A stretch of 64,000 nucleotides of DNA from Phanerochaete sordida (Eukaryota; Basidiomycota; Agaricomycetes; Polyporales; Phanerochaetaceae), in assembly GCA_019973155.2 (NCBI GenBank), contig BPQB01000058.1, positions 1-64,000 of the forward strand, written 5' to 3'. Under the pieces are notes generated by a model. The model was not told the origin of the DNA. It did not search any database and was given only the letters and a program-made list of their open reading frames with translations. Shown piece by piece: positions 1 through 10,528 of this stretch (positions are counted from its first letter, which is position 1; every line of letters begins with the position of its first letter). The position numbers were made by a program, and so were the translations under genes.

Positions 1-1869
1 AGTCAATGTAGTCGGATAAATTATGGCTATTTATGCGGATGGATGGTTGGATGGTTGGATGGTTCAAAGAAGAATGAAGAAATCGTACCCGCCAAGTGTT
101 CACACTTTGGCCTGCTTGCACCCTAGTAGCATACGACTCGATGCAGCTCCACGGACCCGAACTCAACTACCCGACACACGAGAAGGAGCTACTTGCAATC
201 GTACGTGCCTTGAAGAAGTGGCGTACTGATCTTCTTGGCGTTTATTTCCAGGTCTTCACGGACCACAAGCCGCTGACCGAGTTCATGCGTCAGAAGAACT
301 TGTCTCGCAGACAAGCGCGGTGGCAAGAGTACATGGGACAGTACGAGTTTGACATCGAGTACGTCCCGGGTGAGGACAACAGTCCTGCTGACTCGCTGTC
401 AAGGCTCCCGCCAGACGATGCACTCGGTGGTTCGAGTGTCGTTGTCGCAGCTGTCGGCTCCCTGCGCATCTCGACGGACCCAGCTTGGCTGGATAAGATC
501 CGGTCGGGATATCGCAAGGATCCTTGGTGCAAGTCGCTGCTCCAGGACCCGAATGCCGTAGGCATCCGGATAGAGGACGGCCTGCTTTTCCTTGGGGAGC
601 GACTCGTGATTCCGCGCGTACGAGATGTGCGCGAGGCTCTTTTCCGCCTCGCGCATGACTGTCTTGGACACTTCGGTGCAGACAAGTCCTACGCGGCGCT
701 GCGCGCGAGCTATTATTGGCCGCGCATGCGAAAGGAAATGGAGGACATGTACGTCCCCAGCTGCGAGGAATGCCAGAGGAATAAATCCCTCACGCGTAAA
801 CCCGCGGGTCCTTTGCACTCCCTGCCTGTGCCTGATCGCCGCGGGAGTAGCATTGCGATTGACTTCGTCGGGCCTCTACCCGAGGACGAAGGCATGAACT
901 GCATCGCGACCATCACTGATCGCCTAGGCGCAGACTTCCGACCTATCGCAACGCGGACCGACATCACTGCAGAAGACTTCGCCGTGCTGTTCTTCGACCA
1001 CTGGTACTGCGAGAACGGCCTCCCCGACGACATCATCTCCGACCGCGACAAGTTATGGCTCTCTAGGTTCTGGAAGGCTCTTCATCGGCTCACCGGCGTC
1101 GACATCAAGCTTTCCTCCTCCTATCACCCGCAGACCGACGGGGCTAGCGAGCGATCGAATAAAACGGTCATCCAGGCCTTGCGTTACCACGTCGCGCGCA
1201 ACCAACGTGGTTGGGCACGGGCACTGCCTCGCGTCCGTTTCCACATCATGAACACCGTCAACGCCTCGACCGGTTTCACCCCCTTTCAGCTGCACCTCGG
1301 TCGATGCCCAAAGGTCCTCCCTCCTCTCCTCGACTCCGCTATTGCCGAGACGCGCGCCGAGTTTGGCGACCCTGCTTTCGACGCAGCGCGTGTTATCCGG
1401 CAAGTCGACACAGACACAATGGAGGCGCAAGACAACATGCACCTCGCGAAGATCCACCAGACGACGCAAGCGAACAAGCACCGCGGCCCTGAAGTGCCGT
1501 ACTCCGTTGGCGAGCGCGTACTATTGTCGACAGTACACCGCCGCCGCGAGTACATGCAACGCGGCTCGAACCGCGTCGCCAAATTCATGGTGCGGTACGA
1601 CGGACCCTTCACTGTCACCGCTGCACACCCCGAGACGTCCTCGTACACGCTTGCGCTGCCCTCGCACATGAAGATCTGCCCGACTTTCCACAGTTCTCTC
1701 CTCAAGCCGTTCAAGACCAACGACGCTGCGCTCTTCCCGTCCCGGGAACGCACTCGACCGAAGCCTGTACTGGCTGAAGACGGGGTCGAAGAGTGGCCCG
1801 TCGAGGCGGTGCTCGACGTCAAGCACCTGCGCCGCGGCGACAAGTACCTCGTGCGATGGCAAGGCTTCG

Positions 1870-1873
1870 GTCC
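1870..1873. repeat. Target-site duplication, left copy (GTCC)
   Basis: This 4-base direct repeat pairs with 8005-8008. The uninterrupted Ty3 sequence would read GGTCCGG here. Confidence 0.8.
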
Positions 1874-1888
1874 ATCAGGAAAAACGGT
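1874..1888 (+). repeat. Left terminal inverted repeat of the Plavaka-type element
   Basis: ATCAGGAAAAACGGT is the exact reverse complement of 7990-8004. Inward of it, 1905-2100 is dense in the short motif GTAG followed by C or T. A looser set of GTAG/CTAC motifs lies inside the right end. Subterminal repeats of this kind are usual transposase-binding sites in CACTA-like elements. Confidence 0.88.
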
Positions 1889-2207
1889 CGAGGTCCTGTA
1901 GCGCTGCGCACGCTTCGTAGTCTCAGTAGCGTGGTTGCACGGCCACCTAATTGGCAGACGTCCGTAGCACAATGCCCGAGCACCGTAGCACCTAGTAGCC
2001 GCAGCGAAAGGTCAGTAGCACTGGGTAGAGACTGCAGATGACCGATGTAGTTTCGTGCAGGTCACGGGTAGCCAGTCGTAGTCTTTGGAACCTTGCGTAG
2101 TCGTGCAGAATATACCAATAATGCTGCTTATTATATGCTCTACAGTATCAACAAAACCATCCCGACTGCATAATTCTACCGGACGGCGGACATCGCCCAT
2201 GTCACAT

Positions 2208-4352
2208 CTAACCCTGTGCCTCTGCTGCGCCCACATCTCCGCTTTGGTCCGACTCGGCTCGAGATTGGGCCTGCTCGCGCGCACGACGTCGCGCAAGGAG
2301 TTCAGCGCGGACACGGTCTTCGGCATCTTGAGAAAAACGTGTGATGGTGGTACAGGTCGGTGTGACTTTGCTTACTCGCCTACAGATAGACAGTAAGTGT
2401 TTGCACAGCAGAAGAGAACAACGACTCACAAGACTGTGCGAAAGATCTCTGTGCGCACCTCTCGGGTCTCGTCAGGGTCCAGGCTTGACCAATGGTTAAC
2501 CCACTGCAAGTGTTCGGCATAGTGACCGCGGTAATCGACTTCGGAGAACGTGGCGGATGTGTCCAATTGGCCGTCCTTGTAGCAGTCCAGGTGATAACGT
2601 ATCTAGAAACCCGTTATAGATACCGAAGCAAGCAGAATGGGCTGATACACACCACAGTAAATAGCAGGGCGAGGGTTGGGAGCGGGATCGGGTTGAACTT
2701 GTCTTGATGGACTGCGCCGACATCCTGAGCATCACGGAAGAACTGTTCACGCAGAGCTAAAGCAAACATGTCATGTTCGCCATAACTCGCCGGGCTCTCG
2801 GTATCCCAGATCTAACGGAAGAACGCGTCGGAATACGCACATCGTGAATCTGCAAAAAACTACGCACCTTATGGCAGTACCGGGGTGGTGAGCCTTCCAG
2901 AAGTCTTCGATAAAGCACCGAGTTACCGCTGGCATCCGGCCCATCAGGAGTCTCGACGATCTTGAAGGTGTCAAGCACACGAGTGCGTAGTCTGTCCTTG
3001 AGGTGGCCGCGGAAAGTCGAGCCTTGACTCACAATCTATGAAATGCATCCGGACGATGAGGGTGAGAACTACAGTACTCAGCGAGCAGAGAACTCACTAG
3101 TGTCATCACGCGACGGCAATCGTCGTCAGCGTAGCATTTCTGGTGATCAGCACATACAGATGACCACGCATCCCGCGCCCAGATGGTTTGTTGATTCGCC
3201 GAGGGGAAAGCATGGACTGTCGCAAGTTTGATGTCGTACAAGCCGATCGCCGCCAAGATGAGCTTCCGGAACCACTTCTCGTAGTCGCCTTGCTTCGGCC
3301 TCTGTCCTTGCGGCGCCTTGCCGTCCTTGTACGGAATTGGGTCGCATTGACGCTGCGCGGGCGAGTGCGAACGACGTTGACGCTTCTGTGCTGAATCCTC
3401 GCCTTCTGTAGAGGTTGAGCGCGGGCGCAGACGCGTGTTCGAAAACTCTGTGCAGCCAGAACGTGAGCGCAAACATTGCAGCAATCCGCTTCCGGACGCA
3501 CCGGGAACGGGGCTTGCAGAGGCATGGCTATTGTCCCTTATCAAAGTCTGCGGCGGGATGTTGCTGGCCGGCATGGATGCATGTCGCGAGGATGTACCGG
3601 AAGCTGACTGTGAGGGGCTGCGAGATGTTGGAGGTGTAATAGAAGACTGTCGGCTGGAAGGCAAGATGAGTGGGGCGGTACGTTGGGCACGGCTCGTCGA
3701 GCTATGACATGTCAACGCTGGCGTCGCTCCTCGAGATGGATTGACATCCACATCGTCATTCGTCATGGCGTGGTTCGGCTCTGGCGATGTCTCATCTGCG
3801 GCCGGTATTGGGCTGCCGAGTCGAGCTACCTTTCGTTTGCGTACTCGCGTCGGCCGAACAGTCTCGCCCAGGCTCGAAAACTAGTCCATGAGATGCATTA
3901 GAAGTAGCAATATAACGAGAAGGAGACACGGGACTACTGTACCCTAGGTGCATCCTGATCTACGGAATCTTCGGATTCAGCGCCGCTCCCGTCGCTAGAG
4001 TCTTCTGAGCCGCTCTCCTTGGCGTCGCGCGCGTGGGATTTTATGAGCTTGGCCAACTCCTTCTTTTGTTTTGCGATGCTAGCCATCTGCTTCTTCAGCT
4101 CTTTGGCCAGTGCTTCGTTGTCTGAGAAATATGAGCACGCGACATTGCGTTGTAGGACTGCGACCCACCAGCTGCTGTCACCTTGGACGTCTTCTTGGCT
4201 TTCCGAGCCGACTTCCTGGTGCTGTGTGTCCTACCACTGTCGCCGGAGGACTTGGATTTCGTCTGCTTCTGAACCTCGGGCTGTTCGTCTTCAGACACGT
4301 CACCGCGGTCGTCCGCTGGAGATGGGGACCTCGTTTGACGGGTTCTAGCCAT
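2208..4352 (-). CDS. DUF6532-domain protein carried by the transposon
   Basis: This is a multi-exon minus-strand gene read from ATG at 4352 to a stop at 2208. The N-terminus (MARTRQTRSPSP) is charged and is followed by a Lys/Glu-rich, probably coiled-coil stretch. A Ser/Pro/Arg-rich segment with RVRKRK and QKRQRR basic patches comes next. The DUF6532-like core starts near DYEKWFRKLILAAIGLYDIKLATVHAFP, seen here as short conserved blocks, and continues with an ALREQFFRDA / FNPIPLPTLALLFTV block and a WVNHW block. The C-terminus is Arg/Glu-rich. Short introns are needed at several points (for example about 2410, 2650 and 3030) and the exact joins are uncertain, as is one join near 4120. DUF6532 proteins are abundant in Agaricomycetes and of unknown function. 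It lies inside the inverted repeats, head-to-head with the transposase. Confidence 0.7.
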
Positions 4353-4576
4353 GACGAGCTATGAAGAGTGTGGAATGAGCAGAGCGAGTGACAATTCAGT
4401 TCGGTGAGTGGAGATGATGGCGGAATGAAAAAGACGTGCGTCGTTCGGTTGAGAGTCAAGTTGATGGGGTAATATCGGGCACAAATCTCGGGTAGACCAG
4501 GCGCATCTGAGCGGGAGCAGGCCTCTGCGCGCTCAGTCAACCCCACTCCGTGCGTGTACTCTCCTCACATTTCCGC
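4353..4576. promoter_or_regulatory. Divergent promoter region inside the transposon
   Basis: This 224-bp spacer separates the start codons of the DUF6532 gene (minus) and the transposase (plus), so it must hold both promoters. No clear TATA box is visible. Confidence 0.5.
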
Positions 4577-7500
4577 GATGCCTCGTATTTCGCAAAAAGT
4601 GAAGACGCACCACTCGCAGTTCGTCTGCGACACTTGTACTCGCTCATTCCGAAACCCTGCTGCGCTGAAGTCTCACATCCGTCAGTCTGTGGAATGTCGA
4701 ACAGAAATGGACCGGCGTACGAGGGACGTTTCTGCAGAGCACGCAGACAGCATGGCACCGGATGACGTTGACAGTCACAACGGACTTGTGGACACCGACC
4801 AGCGCGATCACTTTCGCCCTGCACCGACATCCCTCTCTTGCCAAGAGCCGCCATCGAAACGTGCTAGAGTGGACGACGTCAGTGACGAGGATGAAGACAT
4901 GGAGGCTGGGGGTCATCCGCGGCGGCCTTGGATAGATTACTCACCTCGCCTCGATGTGAAGACTAAGGGGAAGGGGCTAAACCTGTTCGAGAAAATAGGT
5001 GCTGAGCAGGCAGCGAAGGACAATCCATGGGCGCCGTTCGCAGATGAAGAGGAGTGGGAGCTTGCGCACTGGCTGATGACACGCGGGCTTTCTCAGGCTG
5101 CGATCGACGACTACCTCAAGCTTCCAATCGTAAGTTTACGATTGGCACCCCGTCTGCTTTTACTCACCGACATATGTGTCACTTAGACTCGAGAGCGCAC
5201 CAAGGTGTCCTACAAGAACAAGCTGTCCCTCCGAAAGAAGATAGACAGCCTTCCGGAGGGTCCAACTTGGACCTGCGAGACCTTTACAAGGACCGGAGAC
5301 GTCACCGACAAGAGGAGTGGGAGGAAGAAGGTGCAGACCTTTGAGCTGTGGAAGCGCGATCCTGTGAAGTGCATCGAAGAGCTGTTGAGCAACCCGACGT
5401 TTCAAGAACACATCCGCTACGCACCTGAGCCCCAGTTTGAAGACCGTAATTGCACAAAGCCGGTCATCAACGAAATGTGGACCGCGGAGTGGTGGGCGCA
5501 GATCCAGGTGTGTTCGGGTTCACGCGCGCGCAGAGAACGTTTATCTGACCTGCGCGAAGGAACGTCTTCCTCCAGGTGCCGTAGCCGCGCCAGTGATACT
5601 GTCATCGGATAAGACGCAGCTGTCGGTGTTCAGTGGCGATAAGACTGCCTGGCCAGTGTACCTCAGTCTCGGGAACATCTCGAAAGACGTCCGCCGCTCA
5701 CCATCTTCACACTCCATGGTCCTAATCGGCTACCTCCCCGTCTCCAAACTCGACTGCTTCTCCAAACGAGCGCGAAAGCATGCGAGTTATCAGCTATTCC
5801 ACGACTGCATGCGCTCGCTCTTGCGGCCCTTGCAGAAAGCTGGCCTCGATGGCGTCGAGATGGTCTGCGCCGACGGCTTCATCCGAGATGTCCATCCTAT
5901 CATTGCCGCCTACATTGCGGACCATCCTGAGCAGTGCCTGGTGGCATGCGTTAAAGAGAGCCGCTGTCCAAAGTGTTTGATACGCACCGAGGATCGTGGT
6001 ACTGGGAGGGGGAAGCAGACCCCTTGGCGCAAACACAAGGCGACGGCGAAGAAGTTGAAGAAGTCTGCCAAAGGAGCGCTGCCTACAGGGTTTACTGAGG
6101 AAGGCCTTCGCCCAATCAAGCCCTTTTGGGCCGATCTTCCCCATGCCGACATCTTCGTATGCGTAACTCCGGATATCCTGCACCAGCTGCATAAAGGAAT
6201 GTTCAAGGACCACGTCGTGAAGTGGGCGTCCGCCTGCGTCCCCGGAGGCGAGCATGAGGTCGACGCCAGGTTTCAGTGCATGCCGGCGCATCCGGAGCTT
6301 CGCCATTTCAGCCAAGGAATTTCTTTGGTGTCGCAGTGGACGGGAACCGAGTACAAGAACATGGAGAAGGTGTTTTTGGGCGTCATCGCTGGTGCGGCGC
6401 CAAAGGAAGTCATCCTTGCCGTTCGTGGGCTCTTGGACTTCATCTACTACGCCCATTTCGAATCACACACGAACGCCTCCCTTTCGTGTCTCGACGAGGC
6501 CTGGATGCAGTTTCATAGGTACAAGTCGTCTTTCATCAAACACTATGCCCTTTCCACAGGGATCCCGAAGGCCTGGGCGAACTTCAGCGGCATTCCAAAG
6601 TTGCACGCGATGGACCACTACCTCCGATCTATCCGACTTCTGGGCTCTGCACCGGGCTACAACACCGAGGGCACGGAGCGCTTGCATATCGACTTCGCGA
6701 AGAATGCGTACCGCGCCGGCAACAAGAAGCAGTACATTCGACAAATGACTGAGTGGCTAGATCGGCAAGAGGCCGTCCACCGCTTTCAAGCTTACCTCCA
6801 GTGGCGCATCCCGCCTGCCAAGAAAGAGGTGCAGCTTGAGCGATCTCTCCACGAGCCGGCCGACTTCACAGCTACCCGTGACGACTCACAGGCCTCTCTA
6901 CATCCAGGCACGCTTCCATCCTCCCCATCTGACGAGGAGCAGGAATACCACACTGCCCCTACTTCCAATGCGGCGCATCGAACGTACAAGATCCCCAAGA
7001 GGCCGAGTTACCCGCAAATGAAGGCTTGGGAAGCTTCGGAACGCTTTGGCGCAAGGGATCTCTCCTGGTACCTGGAAGAGTTCTTGCGCGACGAGGCTGC
7101 AGTTGCCCCCACCTCGGTCCTGGCAACCATACCGAGGGTCTCCGAGCTCTCTCGTGAGACGTGGCTGAGCTTGTACAAGCAGATCAGCTTCGAGCTGCCT
7201 ACGATGACACAAGTGTCACGGCACGTAATCTCGGATGTCATACATGCCACGCCGGCAGAGAGCGCCATAGTGAGTGGTGTTGAGCTCAATGCCAAGCCCG
7301 CGCGATTCTCCACCGTACTTGCGTACAGGAGCGCGCGGACGCAGGGTGTAGATCGAGGGCGGAACCGCCGCGCGGACGTGAGCAGTGAGTAACTAGACCA
7401 TCTCGCAGCGCACGCTATGGCTGACTCTGAGTCTCGATACGTCCAGGTTTATCCGTTGGCCTAGTCCGCGCCATCTTCCGTGCCCCGGACGCTTGGTCTC

Positions 7501-7802
7501 AGCTGGCTCCGCACCCCCTCCTCTATATTGAATGGTTCACTCCACTGACGACGTTCGACCCCGACCTAGCGATGTACAGCGTTACGCCTTCGAAGTCGCG
7601 AAGACACCGCGGATTCCGCAGCGCGTCTGTCGTACCGGTTACGCAGATCGTACGCACCTGCCACCTCATCCCTCGCTGGGGACCAAGTATTGATCCTGAC
7701 TGGTGTCAGGAGGATATCTACGAGAACTGTAAAGATTTTCTCGTGAACCCCTATCTCCGACATTCTGATTTTGTACTGCTTCGGTTCCTACATAGAAAAT
7801 GA
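4577..7802 (+). CDS. Plavaka-type transposase
   Basis: Four exons are inferred: 4577-5129, 5187-5507, 5576-7384 and 7447-7802, with introns of 57, 68 and 62 nt and standard GT..AG ends. ATG at 4577 was chosen because it directly precedes an N-terminal C2H2-like finger (CDTCTRSF..H..R..VEC). The central part carries the hallmarks of Plavaka transposases: SSDKTQLSVFSGDKTAWPVY, the GNISKD block, CADGFIRDVHPI, DHPEQCLVACVKESRCPKC, FWADLPHADIF and TPDILHQLHKGMFKDH. Exon 4 gives the usual C-terminus (YIEWFTPL, VVPVTQIVRTCHLIP, NPYLRHSDFVLLRFL). About 1,010 residues are predicted with no stop or frameshift once spliced. It would be a nuclear cut-and-paste transposase acting on the 15-bp repeats. Confidence 0.88.
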
Positions 7803-7989
7803 TTATTTGTTCAGTCTCGGCTTCCTGTATTGCTGGTATCGATTTCGTTCCGTTATATACTATACACGCTCTGTAGTCGGCGCGACATCTTACAGCAGCT
7901 GCGCAGCTCTACCGGCAGCTACCATATGCCGGTGCGCGCACTACCGATACTACAGGCCGCGGGTAGCAGACAGCGTCCTACGTAGCTGA

Positions 7990-8004
7990 ACCGTTTTTCC
8001 TGAT
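7990..8004 (-). repeat. Right terminal inverted repeat of the Plavaka-type element
   Basis: This is the exact reverse complement of 1874-1888. The adjoining stretch 7803-7989 is non-coding and includes short GTAG/CTAC motifs resembling those at the left end. Confidence 0.88.
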
Positions 8005-8135
8005 GTCCGGAACACGACATGTGGATCCCTGCCGATGAAGCACGACGGTTAGACGCTTACGAGAAGTGGCTGGAGGATAACGACCCCGACGGTCTCGACG
8101 AGTGGCGCGCGGAGATGGAGATCTCACGCGCATAG
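8005..8135 (+). pseudogene. Ty3/Gypsy pol 3' remnant: end of chromodomain and tail
   Basis: The second GTCC copy (8005-8008) begins the remnant. The frame then reads PEHDMWIPADEARR, then LDAYEKWLEDNDPDGLDEW, to a TAG at 8133-8135. It picks up exactly where the fragment ending at 1873 stops, and supplies the conserved tryptophan of the chromodomain that is missing there. Confidence 0.85.
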
Positions 8136-8162
8136 TTGGTGTTTCTTTCGCCCCCGGAGGAG

Positions 8163-8300
8163 TGTAACCCTGGGCAGGGTTACGACCGTGCTTACCTTCC
8201 CTTTTCGGACACATGCTTTAGCGCGCCGTCCTTCGTCGTGCTCCTTAGCTCACGCTAACACGACGAAGGTACGCAATCTTTGTATTTCATGTATATTACA
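8163..8300 (+). repeat. Putative 3' LTR of the Ty3 element
   Basis: A purine-rich GGAGGAG immediately precedes TGTAACCC, and a TTACA ends the segment, giving a TG..CA unit of 138 bp. The first bases form a perfect palindrome (GTAACCCTG-GG-CAGGGTTAC). The right end is uncertain because a 22-bp direct repeat straddles it and no second LTR is available to compare. Confidence 0.5.
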
Positions 8301-8327
8301 CCCTGAGCTCACGCTAACACGACGAAG
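8247..8327 (+). repeat. 22-bp direct repeat pair at the Ty3 3' end
   Basis: AGCTCACGCTAACACGACGAAG occurs at 8247-8268 and again at 8306-8327. A partial inverted copy (CTTCGTCGTG) lies at 8231-8240, so the first copy can fold into a hairpin. Confidence 0.85.
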
Positions 8328-8339
8328 CCCGTTCCTGTT

Positions 8340-10082
8340 CTATTCCCGAGTGTTCTGGCACGCCGCCAGTTCCAGCATGTCGAGGCTCCAGCGCACGCTG
8401 CGCGGGAGGCCCTCGCGCATCACCGCGCGCCGCTTCGCGCGCCAGCCCGCGCGGGGGTAGCAGCGCGCAAAGAGCACGGGCAGCGCCTGCACCGCGAGCG
8501 CGGCGTACAGGCGCACGCGCGCGAGCGGCGGCGTGCGCGGGAGCCCGAGGTGGTCCGCGAGCGCGCCGCCGACGAGGAGGCGCGTGACCGCGCAGTTGTG
8601 CGCGAGGGACGCGCCGCCCGGCGGGCGGTGCGCGGCGGCGCGCAGGATCGGGAGCGTGGGCAGTGTGCGCGGGTCGAGCGGAGCGTTGCTCGAGAAGAGC
8701 GAGAGCGTCGCGGAGGCGAGGAACTGGTCCGCTGCGCTGGGTGTGTGGAGGTACTGCCGCAGGATCGAGGGCGCGACGCCCAGGTAAAAGCCGACGTGCC
8801 GCCAGAGCGCGAGGTAGGCGCGTACCTGCGCAGGGGCAGGGCGCAGGTGCAGGCGTTTGAGGGCCCAGATGGGCACGGTGGAGAACGACGCGAGCCTGCA
8901 AGGTCGTCAGTGAGAGATGAGGAAGGTGCCGCGCCGCGCAGGACTTACGTCGCAGCCATGTCTTCCTGGCTAATAGGCACACCTTCGTACGCCTCATTGT
9001 ATGACCCGGCGGACTCGCGCGCGAGACGCTGTCGCACGCGTCGTCTGGCAATGCCATGCAGCATTCGAACCCTGATGCAGGCTTTCCATCCTTCGCCTCC
9101 AGGGAGCAGGTATGAGTCGGGTGCGTCACTTGCGCTCTTTCCAGTTGACTCAGCATCCGCAGAGGACGCCACGCATCCCATGACGTCCAGGACAAATTGC
9201 GTGGTCTCGAGCAGCCGCGCAAAGGTGCGGTCGTCCGCAGCTTTCGACTCTTGTTCGACGCCGTCGTCCTGGCGCGTTGGCGGCATCAGGTAGGAAACTG
9301 CACGCAAAGTCTTGACGATTCTCGGGCTGTCCACACTATAAATCTGGAGGCTACGTTTAGAAAACTTGAAGATTTACCTTGCGAATCCACCTGCTAGGCT
9401 ATAATGAAAGAGTGCTTGCATGATCTGGATCGAGTAGTCTAGAAAGAAATCCCTTGCGATGAGAACGTCTCTGGGATCGACTCGAATGTCCTCCGGCGGA
9501 ATATTTGACACCTCTTCTAGGAAGGCTGATGCAGCATCAGGGGCGGACCGTTGGTCGCTGTGATTCTCGAGGCTCTCTAGAAGATCCTTGCCGATGTAGC
9601 TTGACTCTTTGAACATCGCATCTAAAGCGGCATCGCAGGACGGATCTGCCATTGATCGCCAGCTGTACAATATTGTCAGACTTTAACGACAGTAGCACAT
9701 GTATCCGATACTGACAGCAGACATTGCTCTTCGGAGGCGCACCGATTGTCCCAGCGGACGACATGTCCAAAGAACTCGACGAGCGCCCCGTCTGCGAGTC
9801 CTCGTACCTCCCGCAGGTGCGTGACGTGCTTGACCGGAGAGCTCTTCAAGTCCGCCTCCGTAACGTCTCCGATTAGAAGCACCATACCCAAGGGCGTAAT
9901 CTGTGACGAGAGAGCAGCTGAGTGAGGTCTAGTTGCGTTTTAGAGTGATGATACCAACGTATCCTTGTAGCGAAACGCACCGACTTATAGCTCGGCAGGT
10001 TCAGTGTCGAGACAAGCTGAGCGTCGAGACATACGCCGTGTTTCTTTCCCAGGTGGCCATGGATCCCCTGTGTTCTGGGAGC
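8340..10082 (-). CDS. ER-bound oxygenase mpaB/rubber-oxygenase family protein (DUF2236)
   Basis: Exons inferred from the 3' end upward are 8340-8896, 8949-9326, 9378-9662, 9716-9900 and 9981-10082, separated by introns of 51-80 nt. Conserved blocks are ITPLGMVLLIGD, VRGLADGALVEFFGHVVRWDNR, WRSMADPSCDAALDAMF, DPRDVLIARDFF, SLAGGFASPRIVK (created by the 51-nt intron 9327-9377), GWKACIRVRMLHGIARRRVR and YNEAYEGVPISQEDMAAT. These match the family of MpaB of mycophenolic acid biosynthesis and bacterial latex oxygenases, believed to be haem-binding oxygenases. In fungi these proteins are usually membrane-associated. The start is not resolved: an ATG at about 10220 (MIDCAASALG) is one candidate. The 3' end lies only about 40 bp from the Ty3 LTR, so its terminator may be shared or displaced. 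Confidence 0.75.
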
Positions 10083-10528
10083 CTGCGGAGAAACCTTACA
10101 AATGAGTAATCACAGGCACTGGGCAGGCACGGGAGGAAGATGCACGGTTGCCTAAACTGGGAAGAGCACCCGCTCTCGGCAAATGCCGCGTGCCTGCAAG
10201 CCCCAGCGCGCTCGCCGCGCAGTCAATCATCCTGGACGCATACTGTTACTGACCAGCGTAAGAGAAAGGCTTTCAGAATGTTATGCAAGTTATTGACCAC
10301 CTAAAATGTCACTATGGAACGATTTCCGACCAGTATAAACCCCAGGTCAACGCTCGAGATGCGCTTTGGCGCAAGGACGACAAAGATTCTCAGCGCGGGC
10401 CACATGTTCGGATGCTCATTGTCGCGTTGTCTGCCTCCATAAACCCGCAAACGCGCCAGGCACACCCTTTCGGCGTGTTTACCCTCCCCTCATCTCCTAA
10501 CGTCTCGCCACCATCGTACCTCGCAATG
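10083..10528. other. Intergenic stretch with possible 5' exon of the mpaB-like gene
   Basis: A short minus-strand reading frame beginning at an ATG near 10220 could be the missing first exon. The right part (10490-10528) is CT-rich, as expected just upstream of a fungal start codon. Confidence 0.4.

Larger units (their letters stand above)
96..1901 (+). pseudogene. Ty3/Gypsy pol fragment: RNase H, integrase, start of chromodomain
   Basis: The frame is open throughout. Homology starts near VAYDSMQLHG (an RNase H segment with ELNYPTHEKELLA and FTDHKPL), followed by a zinc-binding H2C2 region (HDCLGH..CEECQ) and an rve integrase core. The three acidic residues of the core can be picked out: D in IDFVGP, D in ISDRDK and E in GASERSNK. 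A C-terminal barrel and a chromodomain start (KYLVRWQGFGP) follow. At 1873 homology stops, and the last few codons to the stop at 1899-1901 belong to the inserted transposon's terminal repeat. The protein therefore lacks RT and the end of the chromodomain and cannot transpose on its own. The ORF lines start with a GTG at 96, which is not a credible start; the real pol start lies outside. Confidence 0.88.
1874..8004 (+). mobile_element. Plavaka-type (CACTA/CMC-like) DNA transposon, 6131 bp
   Basis: The ends are defined by 15-bp perfect terminal inverted repeats (ATCAGGAAAAACGGT) at 1874-1888 and 7990-8004, and by a GTCC copy on each side (1870-1873 and 8005-8008). Removing the element and one GTCC rejoins the Ty3 chromodomain in frame (GFGP continuing to EHDMW), which fixes the boundaries independently. 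A TC duplication with one extra base in the inverted repeat fits equally well. Inside are a transposase gene (plus) and a DUF6532 gene (minus), starting divergently from a 224-bp spacer. Both genes look largely intact, so this may be a young or autonomous copy. Confidence 0.9.
96..8300 (+). mobile_element. Ty3/Gypsy LTR retroelement, 5'-truncated and interrupted
   Basis: This is the outer element. RNase H, integrase and the first part of a chromodomain are read from about 128 to 1873. The end of the chromodomain and the C-terminal tail resume at 8005-8135, followed by a putative LTR at 8163-8300. The reverse transcriptase does not appear in the 127 bases left of the RNase H, so the copy is truncated or broken again to the left. 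The gap between the two coding parts is filled exactly by the DNA transposon at 1874-8004. Orientation is plus. No left LTR is in the window, so age and target duplication of this copy cannot be judged. Confidence 0.85.

Noticed and set aside
96..229. GTG at 96 as the start of a complete pol gene
   Set aside because: Homology begins in the middle of RNase H; the start is an artefact of an open frame in a truncated element.
8231..8327. CRISPR-like array at the Ty3 3' end
   Set aside because: Only two repeats, in a eukaryotic LTR context, with no further units.
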